Below, one piece after another: positions 1 through 9,186 of a DNA stretch of 64,000 nucleotides. The stretch comes from Sphingomonas tagetis (lineage in GTDB: Bacteria > Pseudomonadota > Alphaproteobacteria > Sphingomonadales > Sphingomonadaceae). Within the stretch, counting starts at the first letter, position 1. Every line of letters starts with the position of its first letter. Where the stretch lies: positions 62,001 to 126,000 of the forward strand of contig NZ_JAMLDX010000009.1 in assembly GCF_024211275.1 (NCBI RefSeq). The letters are read 5' to 3'. A program made the position numbers and the translations under genes. The notes below the pieces were generated by a model. It made no database searches and was not told the origin of the DNA. It saw only the letters and a list, made by a program, of their open reading frames with translations.

Positions 1-1490
1 AGGTCAGCTTCCTGACCATAGATCTTCAGGATACGGTTGCCGATAAAGCCTTCGCAATTGCCGGCCAGCACCGGCACCTTGCCGATGCGTTTCGCAAACG
101 CCATGACGGTCGCGATCGTCTCGTCCGACGACTTTGCGCCGCGCACATTCTCGCACAGCCGCATGACGTTGGCCGGCGAAAAGAAGTGCGTGCCGATCAC
201 GTCCTGAGGCCGCTTCGTCGCCGCCGCGATTTCATCGATATCGAGCGCCGAGGTGTTGGTCGCCAGCACCGCGCCAGGCTTGCACACCGCATCGAGCTTG
301 CCGAAGATTTCCTGCTTGATCGCCATATTCTCGAACACAGCCTCGATCACGATGTCGCAATCGGAGAACGCAGCATAATCGAGGCTGGTCGACAGCAGCG
401 CGAGCGCGGCATCGATCTGTGCCTGCGTTCGCGATCCGCGCTTGACCGAGGTGGCGTAGTTGCCCCGCACCTTGTCGAGGCCAGCGTCGAGACCCTCTTG
501 CGTCGCGTCGAGCAGCACGCAGTTCAGTCCTGAATTGATCACCGACATGGCGATGCCGCCGCCCATCGTGCCGGCCCCGATCACGCCGACCTTACGAATG
601 TCGCGCGGGCGTACCGCCGGATCGAGGCCGATGACCTTGGCCGCTTCACGCTCGGCGAAGAACAGATGGACTTGCGCCGCACGGCTGGGGGCATTCAGGC
701 ACAGCTCGAACGCTTCGCGCTCGAACTCTAGGCCAGCGCGAGGCGCCATCGTGGAGGCAGCTTCCACACAATCGACGATCTTGAACGGCGCCACCGTGCC
801 GGCCCATTTCCTGGCATTGGCGGCGCGCGTCTGCTCGAACAGCGCGCGATCGGTCCCGGCGACCTTGTCCTCACGCTCGATCGCCTTGGGGAATGGGCCG
901 CCCTCTGCCGCCTTCGCCTTGGCAAATGCGATGGCGTCCATGCGCAAATCGCCCTGAGTCACGGCATCGACGATGCCCAGGTCCAGAGCCTGGGTTGCGG
1001 ATATGTGCCGGCCCGACAGGATGAGGTCGAGCGCTACGTCCGGCCCCACCATGCGCGTCATCCGCTGTGTACCGCCGCCGCCCGGGAGGAGTCCGAGCGT
1101 CACTTCCGGCAGGCCCACCTTGGCGCGCACGGCGGCGATCCGGAACGGAGCAGCAAGCGCGAGTTCCAGCCCACCGCCCAGCGCGTGACCGTCAAGCGCG
1201 CACACCACCGGCTTCACGCTCGTTTCCATCAGCCCCTGGATCCGCTGAAGCGTCGGGCCGACCCGCGGCTTGCCGAACTCGCGAATGTCCGCCCCCGCGA
1301 CAAACCGGTCGTTGGCGCCGATCACGACGATCGCCTTGACCGAAGCATCCTCGCCGGCCTGCTCCAGCCGCCGTACCATCCCCTCGCGCATCGGCGCGCC
1401 GAGCGCATTGACCGGCGGAAAGTCGATCGTGAGGACCGCGACCTCGTCGACCACTTGATAGCGAACAGCGGTTTCGGGATCCTGGGACAT
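1..1490 (-). CDS. 3-hydroxyacyl-CoA dehydrogenase / enoyl-CoA hydratase (multifunctional beta-oxidation enzyme), C-terminus outside window
   Basis: The minus-strand frame is open from an ATG at 1490 to the window edge, giving about 496 residues with the C-terminus missing. It begins MSQDPETAVRYQV. The N-terminal third is a crotonase domain: ANDRFVAGADIREF near residues 60-72, then HALGGGLELALAAPFRI, the oxyanion and active-site region. Around residue 297 a Rossmann segment begins (VGVIGAGTMGGGIA), typical of the NAD-binding 3-hydroxyacyl-CoA dehydrogenase domain, followed by THFFSPANVMRLCENV with its usual catalytic-region context. It would hydrate enoyl-CoA and oxidise the 3-hydroxyacyl-CoA in the cytoplasm (FadB/FadJ type). 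Its neighbours are a Rieske oxygenase and a KstD-like flavoprotein, so it may act on CoA-linked side chains of a cyclic compound rather than on ordinary fatty acids; that is inference. Confidence 0.93.
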   Translation of the reverse strand, partial: MSQDPETAVRYQVVDEVAVLTIDFPPVNALGAPMREGMVRRLEQAGEDASVKAIVVIGANDRFVAGADIREFGKPRVGPTLQRIQGLMETSVKPVVCALDGHALGGGLELALAAPFRIAAVRAKVGLPEVTLGLLPGGGGTQRMTRMVGPDVALDLILSGRHISATQALDLGIVDAVTQGDLRMDAIAFAKAKAAEGGPFPKAIEREDKVAGTDRALFEQTRAANARKWAGTVAPFKIVDCVEAASTMAPRAGLEFEREAFELCLNAPSRAAQVHLFFAEREAAKVIGLDPAVRPRDIRKVGVIGAGTMGGGIAMSVINSGLNCVLLDATQEGLDAGLDKVRGNYATSVKRGSRTQAQIDAALALLSTSLDYAAFSDCDIVIEAVFENMAIKQEIFGKLDAVCKPGAVLATNTSALDIDEIAAATKRPQDVIGTHFFSPANVMRLCENVRGAKSSDETIATVMAFAKRIGKVPVLAGNCEGFIGNRILKIYGQEAD

Positions 1491-1654
1491 GCTACCTCGG
1501 CTGTGCGAACTCGATCAGATTGAACGGCGATAGCGTGCCCGTTGCCGCTCGTAATCAGCCGGACGCTCGTCATCGTCTCCTCGATATCCAAACCCCCGCA
1601 AGCGGCCGTGCCGCGCTGTGCCGCCGACGCACCAACGACAGCGCGCCGAACGGC

Positions 1655-2995
1655 TCAAGATCCGGAGCGCGCCTGCCCCAGCACATATTGCTCCAACGTG
1701 CGGTGGAAGTTGGCGATCGCCACCTCCTGCAAAGGATTCGGTCGCGCATAAGCGAAGCCGCGCGACTTCAGTCCCTTCTGCACTTCCTTCATGTTGGCCA
1801 CGTCCTGGTCGACGATCAGGCCGAACGACTTGCCGGTCAGGTCGGTATGCTTTTCATGCTCGACATTGGGCTCCTTGCCGGGCGCATAGCGCTTGAGCGA
1901 CCAGATGTTGAAGATGCACTTGTCGGGATTGTCGCCGTCAGGCCGCGCGCGATACCACACGGCGCCGTCGAAATAGGGCAAGGTCTGGCAATTGGGGAAA
2001 ATGTGCCAGCCGGTGCCGGCCTTGGCCAGCGCTTCGTAGGTCAGTCCCTCGGGATAGCCACAGCCGTCCGCGATCGCCGCCTGGCGACCGAATTCGATCG
2101 CGGCGCCGAACGCCGTCATCGGGTCGGCGTCGGCGGGGATATGCTCCATGATCTGCTTGGCCGCTTCATAGTCGCGGTCGGTGAAGATCGCCCCGAACGT
2201 CTCCTCCATCTGGCGGAAGAAGTCGACGACGCCGGGACGGACATCTTTCGGGCGCTGCTTCTTGAGGCGGGGCGAGGGCTCGCCGATGAAATATTCCGCG
2301 CCCCAATAGCCGAAATGGGCATGCTTGCCGTGCGCGAAGCTCGAGGTGCGATCCTCGCCCTGCGTGTCGAGCAGCTGCGCATGGGTCGCGGCGACGTGAT
2401 ACGCCTCCATGAACGCCTCGAGTGCGACCTTCCAGTTGCAGTCGATGCTGAGCTCAAGCGACCAGCGGAAACGCATATTCCCCAACTCGAACGGGTCGAG
2501 ATATTCCGGGATCACGCCGAGGAACGTCTCGAGGCTCTCGCAATCGGGGTCCATGTTGATGAACACGAACCCGCCCCATGTCCCCGTCCTCACCTCGACG
2601 AGATTGAGGTTCTCGCTGTCGAGCGTGCCGACCCAATCCTCGCGATCCTGCACCGCGACATTCTTGCCGTCGAGCCCGAAGGTCCAGTTGTGATAGCCGC
2701 AGCGGAAGTTCACCGCATGGCCACACCCTTCCATGATCCGGCGGCCGCGATGGGGGCAGACGTTGAAGAACGCCTTGATCCCGCCGTCGCGCGCACGCGT
2801 CACGATGATGGTGTCGTCCGCGATGTCATAGACGATATAGTCGCCGGTATTGGGGATCTGCTCTTCGCGACAGGCGACCTGCCAGACCTTGGGCCAGAGA
2901 TGCTCTTTTTCCCGGCGGGCGAACTCGGCCGAGGTGTAGTTTTCAGCTGCAACCTTGATGATGTCGCGCGGACGATTATCCACTGCAGTCGCCAT
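1655..2995 (-). CDS. Rieske non-heme iron aromatic ring-hydroxylating oxygenase, alpha subunit
   Basis: 446 residues. The Rieske [2Fe-2S] ligands are visible as C80-x-H82 (CPHRGRR) and C99-x-x-H102 (CGYHNW). The catalytic domain carries the mononuclear iron histidines in EAFMEAYHVAATH (H200 and H205), with the bridging acidic residue just upstream in DCNWKV. Length and domain order fit the large (alpha) subunit of ring-hydroxylating oxygenases, which add oxygen to aromatic or alicyclic rings using electrons from a ferredoxin/reductase. No beta subunit, ferredoxin or reductase gene lies in the window. It sits between the beta-oxidation enzyme and the KstD-like flavoprotein, all on the minus strand. 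The substrate cannot be read from sequence. It is longer than typical KshA. Confidence 0.93.
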   Translation of the reverse strand: MATAVDNRPRDIIKVAAENYTSAEFARREKEHLWPKVWQVACREEQIPNTGDYIVYDIADDTIIVTRARDGGIKAFFNVCPHRGRRIMEGCGHAVNFRCGYHNWTFGLDGKNVAVQDREDWVGTLDSENLNLVEVRTGTWGGFVFINMDPDCESLETFLGVIPEYLDPFELGNMRFRWSLELSIDCNWKVALEAFMEAYHVAATHAQLLDTQGEDRTSSFAHGKHAHFGYWGAEYFIGEPSPRLKKQRPKDVRPGVVDFFRQMEETFGAIFTDRDYEAAKQIMEHIPADADPMTAFGAAIEFGRQAAIADGCGYPEGLTYEALAKAGTGWHIFPNCQTLPYFDGAVWYRARPDGDNPDKCIFNIWSLKRYAPGKEPNVEHEKHTDLTGKSFGLIVDQDVANMKEVQKGLKSRGFAYARPNPLQEVAIANFHRTLEQYVLGQARSGS

Positions 2996-3078
2996 GTCTC
3001 TCTCCTTCGCGGCGCAGGAAAGACACAGCCCACACGCGCTCGTTGTTATGACAGCATATCAAGTGTCGGCTCACCCTT

Positions 3079-4833
3079 TCAAGCGTCCTCAGGCGGCTCC
3101 AGGATTTTTCCGAGTTCGTCCGACCCGAGGGCGTGATGCGCTGCCAGATAGCCGAAGGTGAACGACGCACCGATGCTCGCGCCCGCGCCCGGATAGCAGC
3201 GACCGAACAGCGACGCGGTCGAATTGCCGACTGCGTACAGTCCCGGGATCTCGCTGCCATCCTCGCGGCGGACGCGGGCGAATTCGTCGGTCACGACGCC
3301 GCCCGCAGTCCCGACATCACCGGGATAGATCGCGCAGGCATAGAACGGCCCTTGCTCGATCGCGCCCATGTTGGGGTTGGGCGTGACGGTTGGATCGCCA
3401 TGCGCGCGATCGAACGCACGGCTGCCGCGGCCATAATCCTCGTCCACTCCGGTCCGGCAGAAACCATTATAGCGCGACACCTCCTGCTGCAGGCCTGCGG
3501 CATCGATCCCGCACTGCGCCGCAAGCGCCTCCAGCGAGTCCGCCTTCTTCATATAGCCGCTGTCGAGCCAGCTTTGCGGCGTCTTGCCCGGCGGCATTGC
3601 CCCCCATGGATAGCGTTCGCGATGCCTCGCGTCGAAGATCATCCATGCCGGGATCGCGCGCCCGGTTTGCTGCTGCCGGTCATAGATACGCTCGCCGATT
3701 TCCATGTAAGCGCCCGATTCATCGGCGATCCGCCTTCCATCCTGATCGACCATCATCGAGAATGGCAGGCTGAGATCGAGGTGGTGCATGAAGGGGTAAA
3801 GCGTCCCGTCCTTCCACGTCGCGCCTTCGGGCCAGCTGCCGTCGGTGTTGCGCGAGGTGACGATCCACCACGCCGTATCGAGGCAGTCGGTCGCGGCGCC
3901 CAGATCGATCATCGCCTGCACCGTCTCGCCCGTGTCGCCGGGATTGGCGTTGGTCCAGTCCGCGCCGACCGGTCCCCGCGTGCTCACCGCCTGGCGCATT
4001 GCCGCGTTTCGCGAAAAGCCACCGGCATTGACGATCACCCCCGACCGCGCGCGCACCTCCTGCTCGCGCCCGTCCCGCTCGACGACCACGCCGACCACGC
4101 GCCCCTCCTCCACCAGAAAGCGGCGGAACGGCGTCTCGCGGTGGACTTCCACGCCTTCGTGCAGCGCGATCTGCAGCATCCGCCCCTGAATCGCGCCGCC
4201 ATTCGCCACCGTGCGCCGACGGAGCAGCTTGTCGCGCGCCATCCGCATACCCAGCTTCGCGGCCTTCAATTTGCCCGCCATCGTCCGCTTCATCAGGAAC
4301 AGCGTCGGGAATTCGTCCGCACCCAGCGGCAGCATCGAGCCCGGCTCGTACAGCGCCATATGCTGTTCCCACTCGCCGAGTTCGTGCAGGTCGAACGGCT
4401 CGGGCATCACTGAGCGGCCCTCCGGCAAGCCGCCGGGGTTGGTGTCGTAATAGTCCGGCCAGTCATCGGCGGGGCGGCGCACCTTCAGGCCAAGCCCGAC
4501 CAGGTAGCGCAGCATCCTCGGCGCGGCGGCCAGATACGCATCACGGCGCGCCGCGGTAACCGCCGGCCCCTGATAGGTCACCGTGCTGTCGAAATAACGC
4601 CGCGCCTTGCCGAAGCTGTCATCGATGCCCGCAGCCTTCAACAGGTGATTGTCGGGGATCCACCAGACGCCGCCGGAGAAACTGGTCGAGCCGCCGATCT
4701 TCTCGCGCTTTTCGAGGATCGCGACGCGCTTGCCCATGCGACGGGCCACCGCCGCAGCGGCCATCGACCCGCCGCCTGAGCCGACCACGAGCAGATCATA
4801 TTCCGGGGCGAGCGAAGGATTGGCAGACACCAC
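3079..4833 (-). CDS. FAD-dependent dehydrogenase of the 3-ketosteroid-delta1-dehydrogenase / fumarate reductase family
   Basis: 584 residues. The N-terminus EYDLLVVGSGGGSMAAAAVARRMG is an FAD dinucleotide-binding fold (from G18), followed by VAILEKREKIGGSTSFSGG, the segment typical of KstD-like flavoproteins. The C-terminus GLYAVGNSTASLFGRCYPGAGASIG is the second FAD contact found in KstD and FrdA relatives. Such enzymes insert a double bond next to a ketone (for KstD the C1-C2 bond of 3-ketosteroids). The gene is followed after about 80 bp by the Rieske gene, suggesting co-transcription. Together they hint at steroid, terpenoid or other alicyclic ketone degradation, but substrate assignment would be speculation. 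Confidence 0.9.
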   Translation of the reverse strand: MVSANPSLAPEYDLLVVGSGGGSMAAAAVARRMGKRVAILEKREKIGGSTSFSGGVWWIPDNHLLKAAGIDDSFGKARRYFDSTVTYQGPAVTAARRDAYLAAAPRMLRYLVGLGLKVRRPADDWPDYYDTNPGGLPEGRSVMPEPFDLHELGEWEQHMALYEPGSMLPLGADEFPTLFLMKRTMAGKLKAAKLGMRMARDKLLRRRTVANGGAIQGRMLQIALHEGVEVHRETPFRRFLVEEGRVVGVVVERDGREQEVRARSGVIVNAGGFSRNAAMRQAVSTRGPVGADWTNANPGDTGETVQAMIDLGAATDCLDTAWWIVTSRNTDGSWPEGATWKDGTLYPFMHHLDLSLPFSMMVDQDGRRIADESGAYMEIGERIYDRQQQTGRAIPAWMIFDARHRERYPWGAMPPGKTPQSWLDSGYMKKADSLEALAAQCGIDAAGLQQEVSRYNGFCRTGVDEDYGRGSRAFDRAHGDPTVTPNPNMGAIEQGPFYACAIYPGDVGTAGGVVTDEFARVRREDGSEIPGLYAVGNSTASLFGRCYPGAGASIGASFTFGYLAAHHALGSDELGKILEPPEDA

Positions 4834-4898
4834 GATTCTCCTGTTGACCTACACTGGCCGAAGCGGCTGCCGCCCGGGCCATCACCCACAGTTGCGCT

Positions 4899-6041
4899 TC
4901 AGCCCGGCCGCTTCGGCGCGGCGCCGGCCAGCGTCTCGCCGGCCGTCAGGACGGTCCGGCAGAAGGAATTGACCGTCAGATGCTCTTTCAGCTCGATCAC
5001 CCGGCCATCGGGCAGCTCGACCGTGCCGGTCATCGTTGACAGCAGATAGCAATACATGCGCGTGCCGTGCGCGGTCGGCCAATGGCTGTAGGCCCGGCCA
5101 TGCGCGGCGATATCGACCGCGACCTTGCAGCCGCTATTGTCCATGTCCAGCCGCCACTTCACCGGCAGGTTCATGCCGGTGCGGGGATCTTCCCACTTCT
5201 CGGTCACCTTGAACGCGATCGACTGGTCCGGGCCTCCATGGGTGCCGAAATTGACCTGTTCCTGCTCGCCATATTTGACGAAACCGATCTGCATTGCGTC
5301 GTTGATCTGGAAGAAATTGACCTTGACGTCGCCCTCGATCGAATAAAGCCACCACATCCAGTTCGGCGCGGGCAGGTTCTTCACTGGATCGTTCGACTGA
5401 CCCGTGATGATGTGTTCGCGCACGCCATACCCCCTGGTCAGTTCGAGCGTCATTTCCGGCGTCGTGATCGTCCCGTTGACGTCGACGAACACGTCATAGC
5501 CCGCGCGATCGCCCTTCGCGGCGTCCGCGAACGGTCCCCAGTTCCAGAGCGGCGTGCCCTTCTGCTCATAGCTGAGGTCGAACTGCGCCCCGCCCGCGCT
5601 TCCCTGCAAGGCCCAGCGCGGCGGCGCGGCGACGAACTGCAGACCGTTGAAGTCCCAAGTCACCGAATCGTCGCCGGCAGTCACCTTGAGCTTGTCGAGG
5701 CTCATCCGCTCGCTCGGCGTCCAGCCAACGCGCAGGAAATTATTGTCGCTCATCGTGCCGCGCTGCGACTTGGGCACCACGATCAGTTGGATCTCGCGCT
5801 CAGCGGTGATGCCCTCGCCCCAGATGCCCTGGCCGTTAGCCGCCAGCACATAGCCGGCCGCCCAGAGCAGCACGTCATTCTCACCCGACTCGCCGACGAC
5901 GCCAAGCGCCGTCTCCTCCCAGAAATCGGTTTCGGTAGAAGGCTTGGCCAGCGCTTCGAAATGAGTCCCCTCGTCCTCCAGCGCGATCGCCTGATGGGAA
6001 TGGACGATCGATTTGTACTTGTCGCTGAACTCGCCGCTCAT
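4899..6041 (-). CDS. Conserved hypothetical protein, beta-rich, of a catabolic cluster
   Basis: 380 residues beginning MSGEFSDKYKSIVHSHQ, with no signal peptide or membrane segment. The sequence is rich in Trp, Tyr and alternating hydrophobic residues (for example APNWMWWLYSIEGDVKVNFF), which suggests a mostly beta structure. It recalls CrtC/AttH-like tandem lipocalin folds and the DUF7064/7065 proteins found near steroid and terpenoid genes, but I recognise no catalytic signature, so this comparison is weak. It ends 65 bp before the KstD-like gene on the same strand and probably starts the operon. The divergent intergenic region 6042-6329 separates it from the plus-strand SDR and presumably holds both promoters. 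Confidence 0.8.
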   Translation of the reverse strand: MSGEFSDKYKSIVHSHQAIALEDEGTHFEALAKPSTETDFWEETALGVVGESGENDVLLWAAGYVLAANGQGIWGEGITAEREIQLIVVPKSQRGTMSDNNFLRVGWTPSERMSLDKLKVTAGDDSVTWDFNGLQFVAAPPRWALQGSAGGAQFDLSYEQKGTPLWNWGPFADAAKGDRAGYDVFVDVNGTITTPEMTLELTRGYGVREHIITGQSNDPVKNLPAPNWMWWLYSIEGDVKVNFFQINDAMQIGFVKYGEQEQVNFGTHGGPDQSIAFKVTEKWEDPRTGMNLPVKWRLDMDNSGCKVAVDIAAHGRAYSHWPTAHGTRMYCYLLSTMTGTVELPDGRVIELKEHLTVNSFCRTVLTAGETLAGAAPKRPG

Positions 6042-6329
6042 GCTGCCTCCTGGTCTGGTACGATAGCGCGTTCACCGCCGCTTCCATCACATGGCTGATC
6101 TGTGACAGGCCTTCGGCCGAGTATAGCGGCCACCCCCCAATATCGCTTATGCAATGGGCGTGGCGCGCCGGTTGCAAATCAGCCATCGCCGCCGAACGGT
6201 CACGCGAGTTGCATGTTCGGCTGGGCGGGCTTTCAAGCGCGAGTCGGCTGCTGTTGTGCCCAACGGCGCAGCACGCGATGACGTCCAGACAAGGCCCGAG
6301 CCGGCTGTTGAATAATCTCAGGAGCACCG

Positions 6330-7148
6330 ATGCCCCAGCCCAAGCGATCTAGCTGACGACTCGAAGGCAAAGTAGCAATCGTTACCGGCGCCGGTGCCGA
6401 AGGCGACGATGTCGGCATCGGCCGGGCGATCGCGGGGCTGTTTGCGGCGGAGGGCGCGAGCGTCGCGTGTCTCGATCTGGACGAGTCACGCTCGCGGGCG
6501 ACTGCCCAATCGATCGCGGCGAACGGTGGCCGGGCGCTCGCGCTTGGCGGCGACGTGACTGCCGAGGCGGATTGCGAACATGCCGTCGAACAAACGCACA
6601 GCGCGTTCGGCGCGCTCGACATCCTCGTCAATAATGCGGGGATGGCGGGGCCGCTGAACCTTGAAGACGTGACATTGGCGGCGTGGCGCCGGCAGATCGA
6701 CGCGAATCTCACATCGGCGATGCTGATGATGCGCGCCGCGGTGCCGCGGATGGCGGCGGCGGGCGGCGGCAACGTCGTCAACATCTCCTCCCTTTCCGGA
6801 ATGCGCACGATGGGGGCGCTGGCCTATGGCCCGGCCAAGGCGGCACTGCGTCAGCTTGGGCGCGAAGTCGGCGTCCTGCACGGGCGCCAGGGCATTCGGG
6901 TGAACACGCTTGCGCCCGGGCACATGATGACGCCGATGGCCATGCGTCATCTACCCGCCGAGATGCGCGAGGCCCGGCGCAAGGTCGGCCCGCTCGGCCT
7001 GGAGGGCGATGCCTGGGACGTCGCGCAGGCCGCGCTGTTCCTGGGGAGTGATGAGGCACGCTTCGTGAACGGCGTGCAGCTCGCCGTGGATGGCGGTGTT
7101 GAGGGAATCGCGCCACTGACCGGCGTCGCCTTTCGTGAGCGGCCATGA
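6330..7148 (+). pseudogene. Short-chain dehydrogenase/reductase with an in-frame TGA at codon 9
   Basis: The reading frame runs from ATG 6330 to the stop at 7146-7148, 272 residues if read through, a normal classical SDR length. A good Shine-Dalgarno (AGGAGC) lies just upstream of the ATG, but codon 9 (6354-6356) is TGA, after MPQPKRSS. Past it the frame continues RLEGKVAIVTGAGAEG, the NAD(P)-binding glycine motif, then NNAGMAG, ISSLSG and AYGPAKAAL with catalytic Ser, Tyr and Lys. The next ATG in frame is 6555, too late to keep the nucleotide-binding motif. Either the gene is inactivated, a non-ATG start after the TGA is used, or the TGA is a sequencing error. It is divergent from the catabolic operon and could have served the same pathway. 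Confidence 0.85.
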
Positions 7149-7204
7149 ACTGACGCCGCGAAAAGCTGCGACTTTATCGGGTAACTAAGGCACGTTAGCC
7201 ATTT

Positions 7205-8664
7205 TTATAGGAAGCTGGCTAGCCGAGCCTGCTGGCTGCCGCATTTCATCCGAGATTGGCAACGAAGTGAGGCCCCTGGCGAGCCTGAGGTCAGAGTTTT
7301 GGCCACAGGAATTACGGTTCGCGCGACCAGTTCCTCAAGACCTTCCGTAATCCAGCGCGTATAGGGCCGCTCGATCATGGCAACCGAGGTGTCGTGCAAA
7401 GCGGCGACCAGACGGATCGGTATCCGGCACGCAGACCTCGGACGATCGAACTGTGCCGCAACGCATACGGAATGGTCGAAGCCGGCAGCTCGGCCGCGGC
7501 GACAACTTCTCGCCAGGGGCGGGTCATCTCGGCCGCATTGTTCCACGCGCCGCGGGTATCCTTGTCCAAGACGATGCCCGCCTGCCGGCACTGCTGCTGC
7601 TTCATCTGCCGGTAACGCCACCGCTCGAGCAGGCGCGCGCTGAGGGGTCGGCCCTCGATTGCCGGCGCCAGCGCGGCGATGACGTTGGTGCCAACCGCCA
7701 CGCGGATATACTCCACCTGCCGCCGGCCGCGTTGAACGACTGCGGCACCATCAGCCGCCCCTGCGCTGCCTGCACGTCTCCCACGCACATGCGCTGAACC
7801 TGTGCGAACCGAGCGCCGGTCGATGCCAGAACGAGAACCAGCCGCCAGAAGTCCTCATCAATCTGGCGAACGGCAGCGATGGCGTTGCGAACCTGATCGT
7901 CGGCGAGAATCTGGTTTTCACGGGCACGCGCGATCGTGACCTCCCGCGCTTCCATGGTGAGGCCAAACCGGATGGTGGTCGGAAATCGCGCGGCAGTACC
8001 TTGCGGTGCATGGCATAGGCAGCGTTCAATGCAGCCTTGAAGTCGCTGGCGAGGCGCGGGCATGTGGCTGGGCGGATCGCACGCGGACCGCGTTGCCAGG
8101 CGATGAGGTCGGCTTCGGAAAGGTCCTTGAGCGCGATCCCCGCGAGGCGCTTATTCTGGAGGACATAGCTGGTGAGGCGGTAGTGCGCGTCCGACTGCAA
8201 GGCGCGCCCAGCCTGGCTTGAGCGGCGCACATCGCGGCGCGCGATATAGGATGCCAGCGCGCTGGCGACCGTGATATCAGGATCACATGTGTCACCTTTT
8301 GCTCTAGCAGCGCCCTCCAGGCGGGCGCCTTGTCGAGCGCCTGCGTCCAGTCGAGAACGTCCTCGCTATTGGCTGTCGCGATATCGTCGGTTTCGCCGAG
8401 CACTGACGTTTCGTAGCCAGGCTTCTCGCGAGCGTGCAGCCGGGCCACCCAAGAGGCTTTGGTGGCGCCGCGGAAATAGCCGACATGGAAGCCCTCGCTG
8501 ATGAGGCGCCAATAGGGCTTTTTCTGGACCTTGAGCTTGGTGCGGAAGCTGCGTTTTGATGCGGATCTCGACAAGACGGCGTGGCATAGGCGGCTCGGCG
8601 CGGGTCCAAATCTATTAATATACCCGCTCATATTGCACGGGATGCGGATGGACATCATACCCAT
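7205..8664 (-). pseudogene. Degenerate tyrosine recombinase (phage-type integrase), multiple frameshifts
   Basis: Five overlapping minus-strand frames together spell one integrase. The N-terminal part (KKPYWRLISEGFHVGYFRG) ends near 8290. It continues in a second frame (LTSYVLQNKRLAGIALKDLSEADLIAW), a third (FWRLVLVLASTGARFAQVQRM, the box I Arg), a fourth (TIPYALRHSSIVRGLRAG, the His/Arg box) and a fifth (MIERPYTRWI, with the likely nucleophilic Tyr). Every shift is in the direction expected for a one-base loss. No single frame spans the protein, so it cannot be functional. It probably marks an older integration next to the intact integrase at 9083-10375, which belongs to a different subfamily. 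Confidence 0.85.
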
Positions 8665-8871
8665 AAGCTATTGATTTTTCACCGATACAAGGGTGTCCAG
8701 GAGCGTTTTTCACGAGCCCTCTCACGGCGAAAACGAGCGCGGCCTAACATGGATGCTAGCGACGCTCACTGCGGTCGGGGCAGCGCCAAACGCCACCGGT
8801 GATCGATAGAGGCCTGACGTGGCCTCAAATGATATAGCGACTGCGAAACCTGCAGTTAATTGCCCGTATGA

Positions 8872-9186
8872 TTGTCCGTTCTCGTACCGCCTGTAAGGGT
8901 GCGTAGGCAACTCTGGGCACCGGAAAATTTAGTGGTTCGAGATCGCTATTGGGAGAGGCCAACCCTTACGCTCGAGGAGTTCGCCGACTTTGCGTGTATG
9001 TCTGTCCGCCATCTCACCAGGTTGCGTGCCCGACCGGACCCATCATTCCCTACCGAAATGCGTCCAGCCGGATCGCCGGTGTTCAGAAAAGTTGAAGTTG
9101 AAGATTGGCTTGATGGTCGGGCTGTACACCGCAAGACTGTATGGATTCATCCGGAATGGAAAGCTCCACCTCGACCCTCGAAGTGA
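8872..9186 (+). CDS. AlpA-like small DNA-binding protein (possible excisionase/regulator)
   Basis: 104 residues. The central segment LTLEEFADFACMSVRHLTRLRARPDPSFPTEM then SPVFRKVEVEDWL has the layout of AlpA/MerR-like winged-helix proteins of integrated elements: helix-turn-helix, a short wing and a terminal W-L helix. Such proteins regulate integrase or act as excision factors. Its 3' end overlaps the 3' end of the convergent integrase gene by about 100 bp, which supports a functional pair but also means one C-terminus may be mis-set. The true start could be downstream of 8872; the domain begins near residue 30. Confidence 0.6.
   Translation: MSVLVPPVRVRRQLWAPENLVVRDRYWERPTLTLEEFADFACMSVRHLTRLRARPDPSFPTEMRPAGSPVFRKVEVEDWLDGRAVHRKTVWIHPEWKAPPRPSK

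Noticed and set aside
1520..3136. A 538-residue plus-strand frame
   Set aside because: Antisense to the Rieske oxygenase gene.
6354..6356. TGA read as selenocysteine in the SDR gene
   Set aside because: SDR enzymes have no selenocysteine at this position, no SECIS-like stem-loop is evident after it, and a Cys in homologues at this site is not expected.
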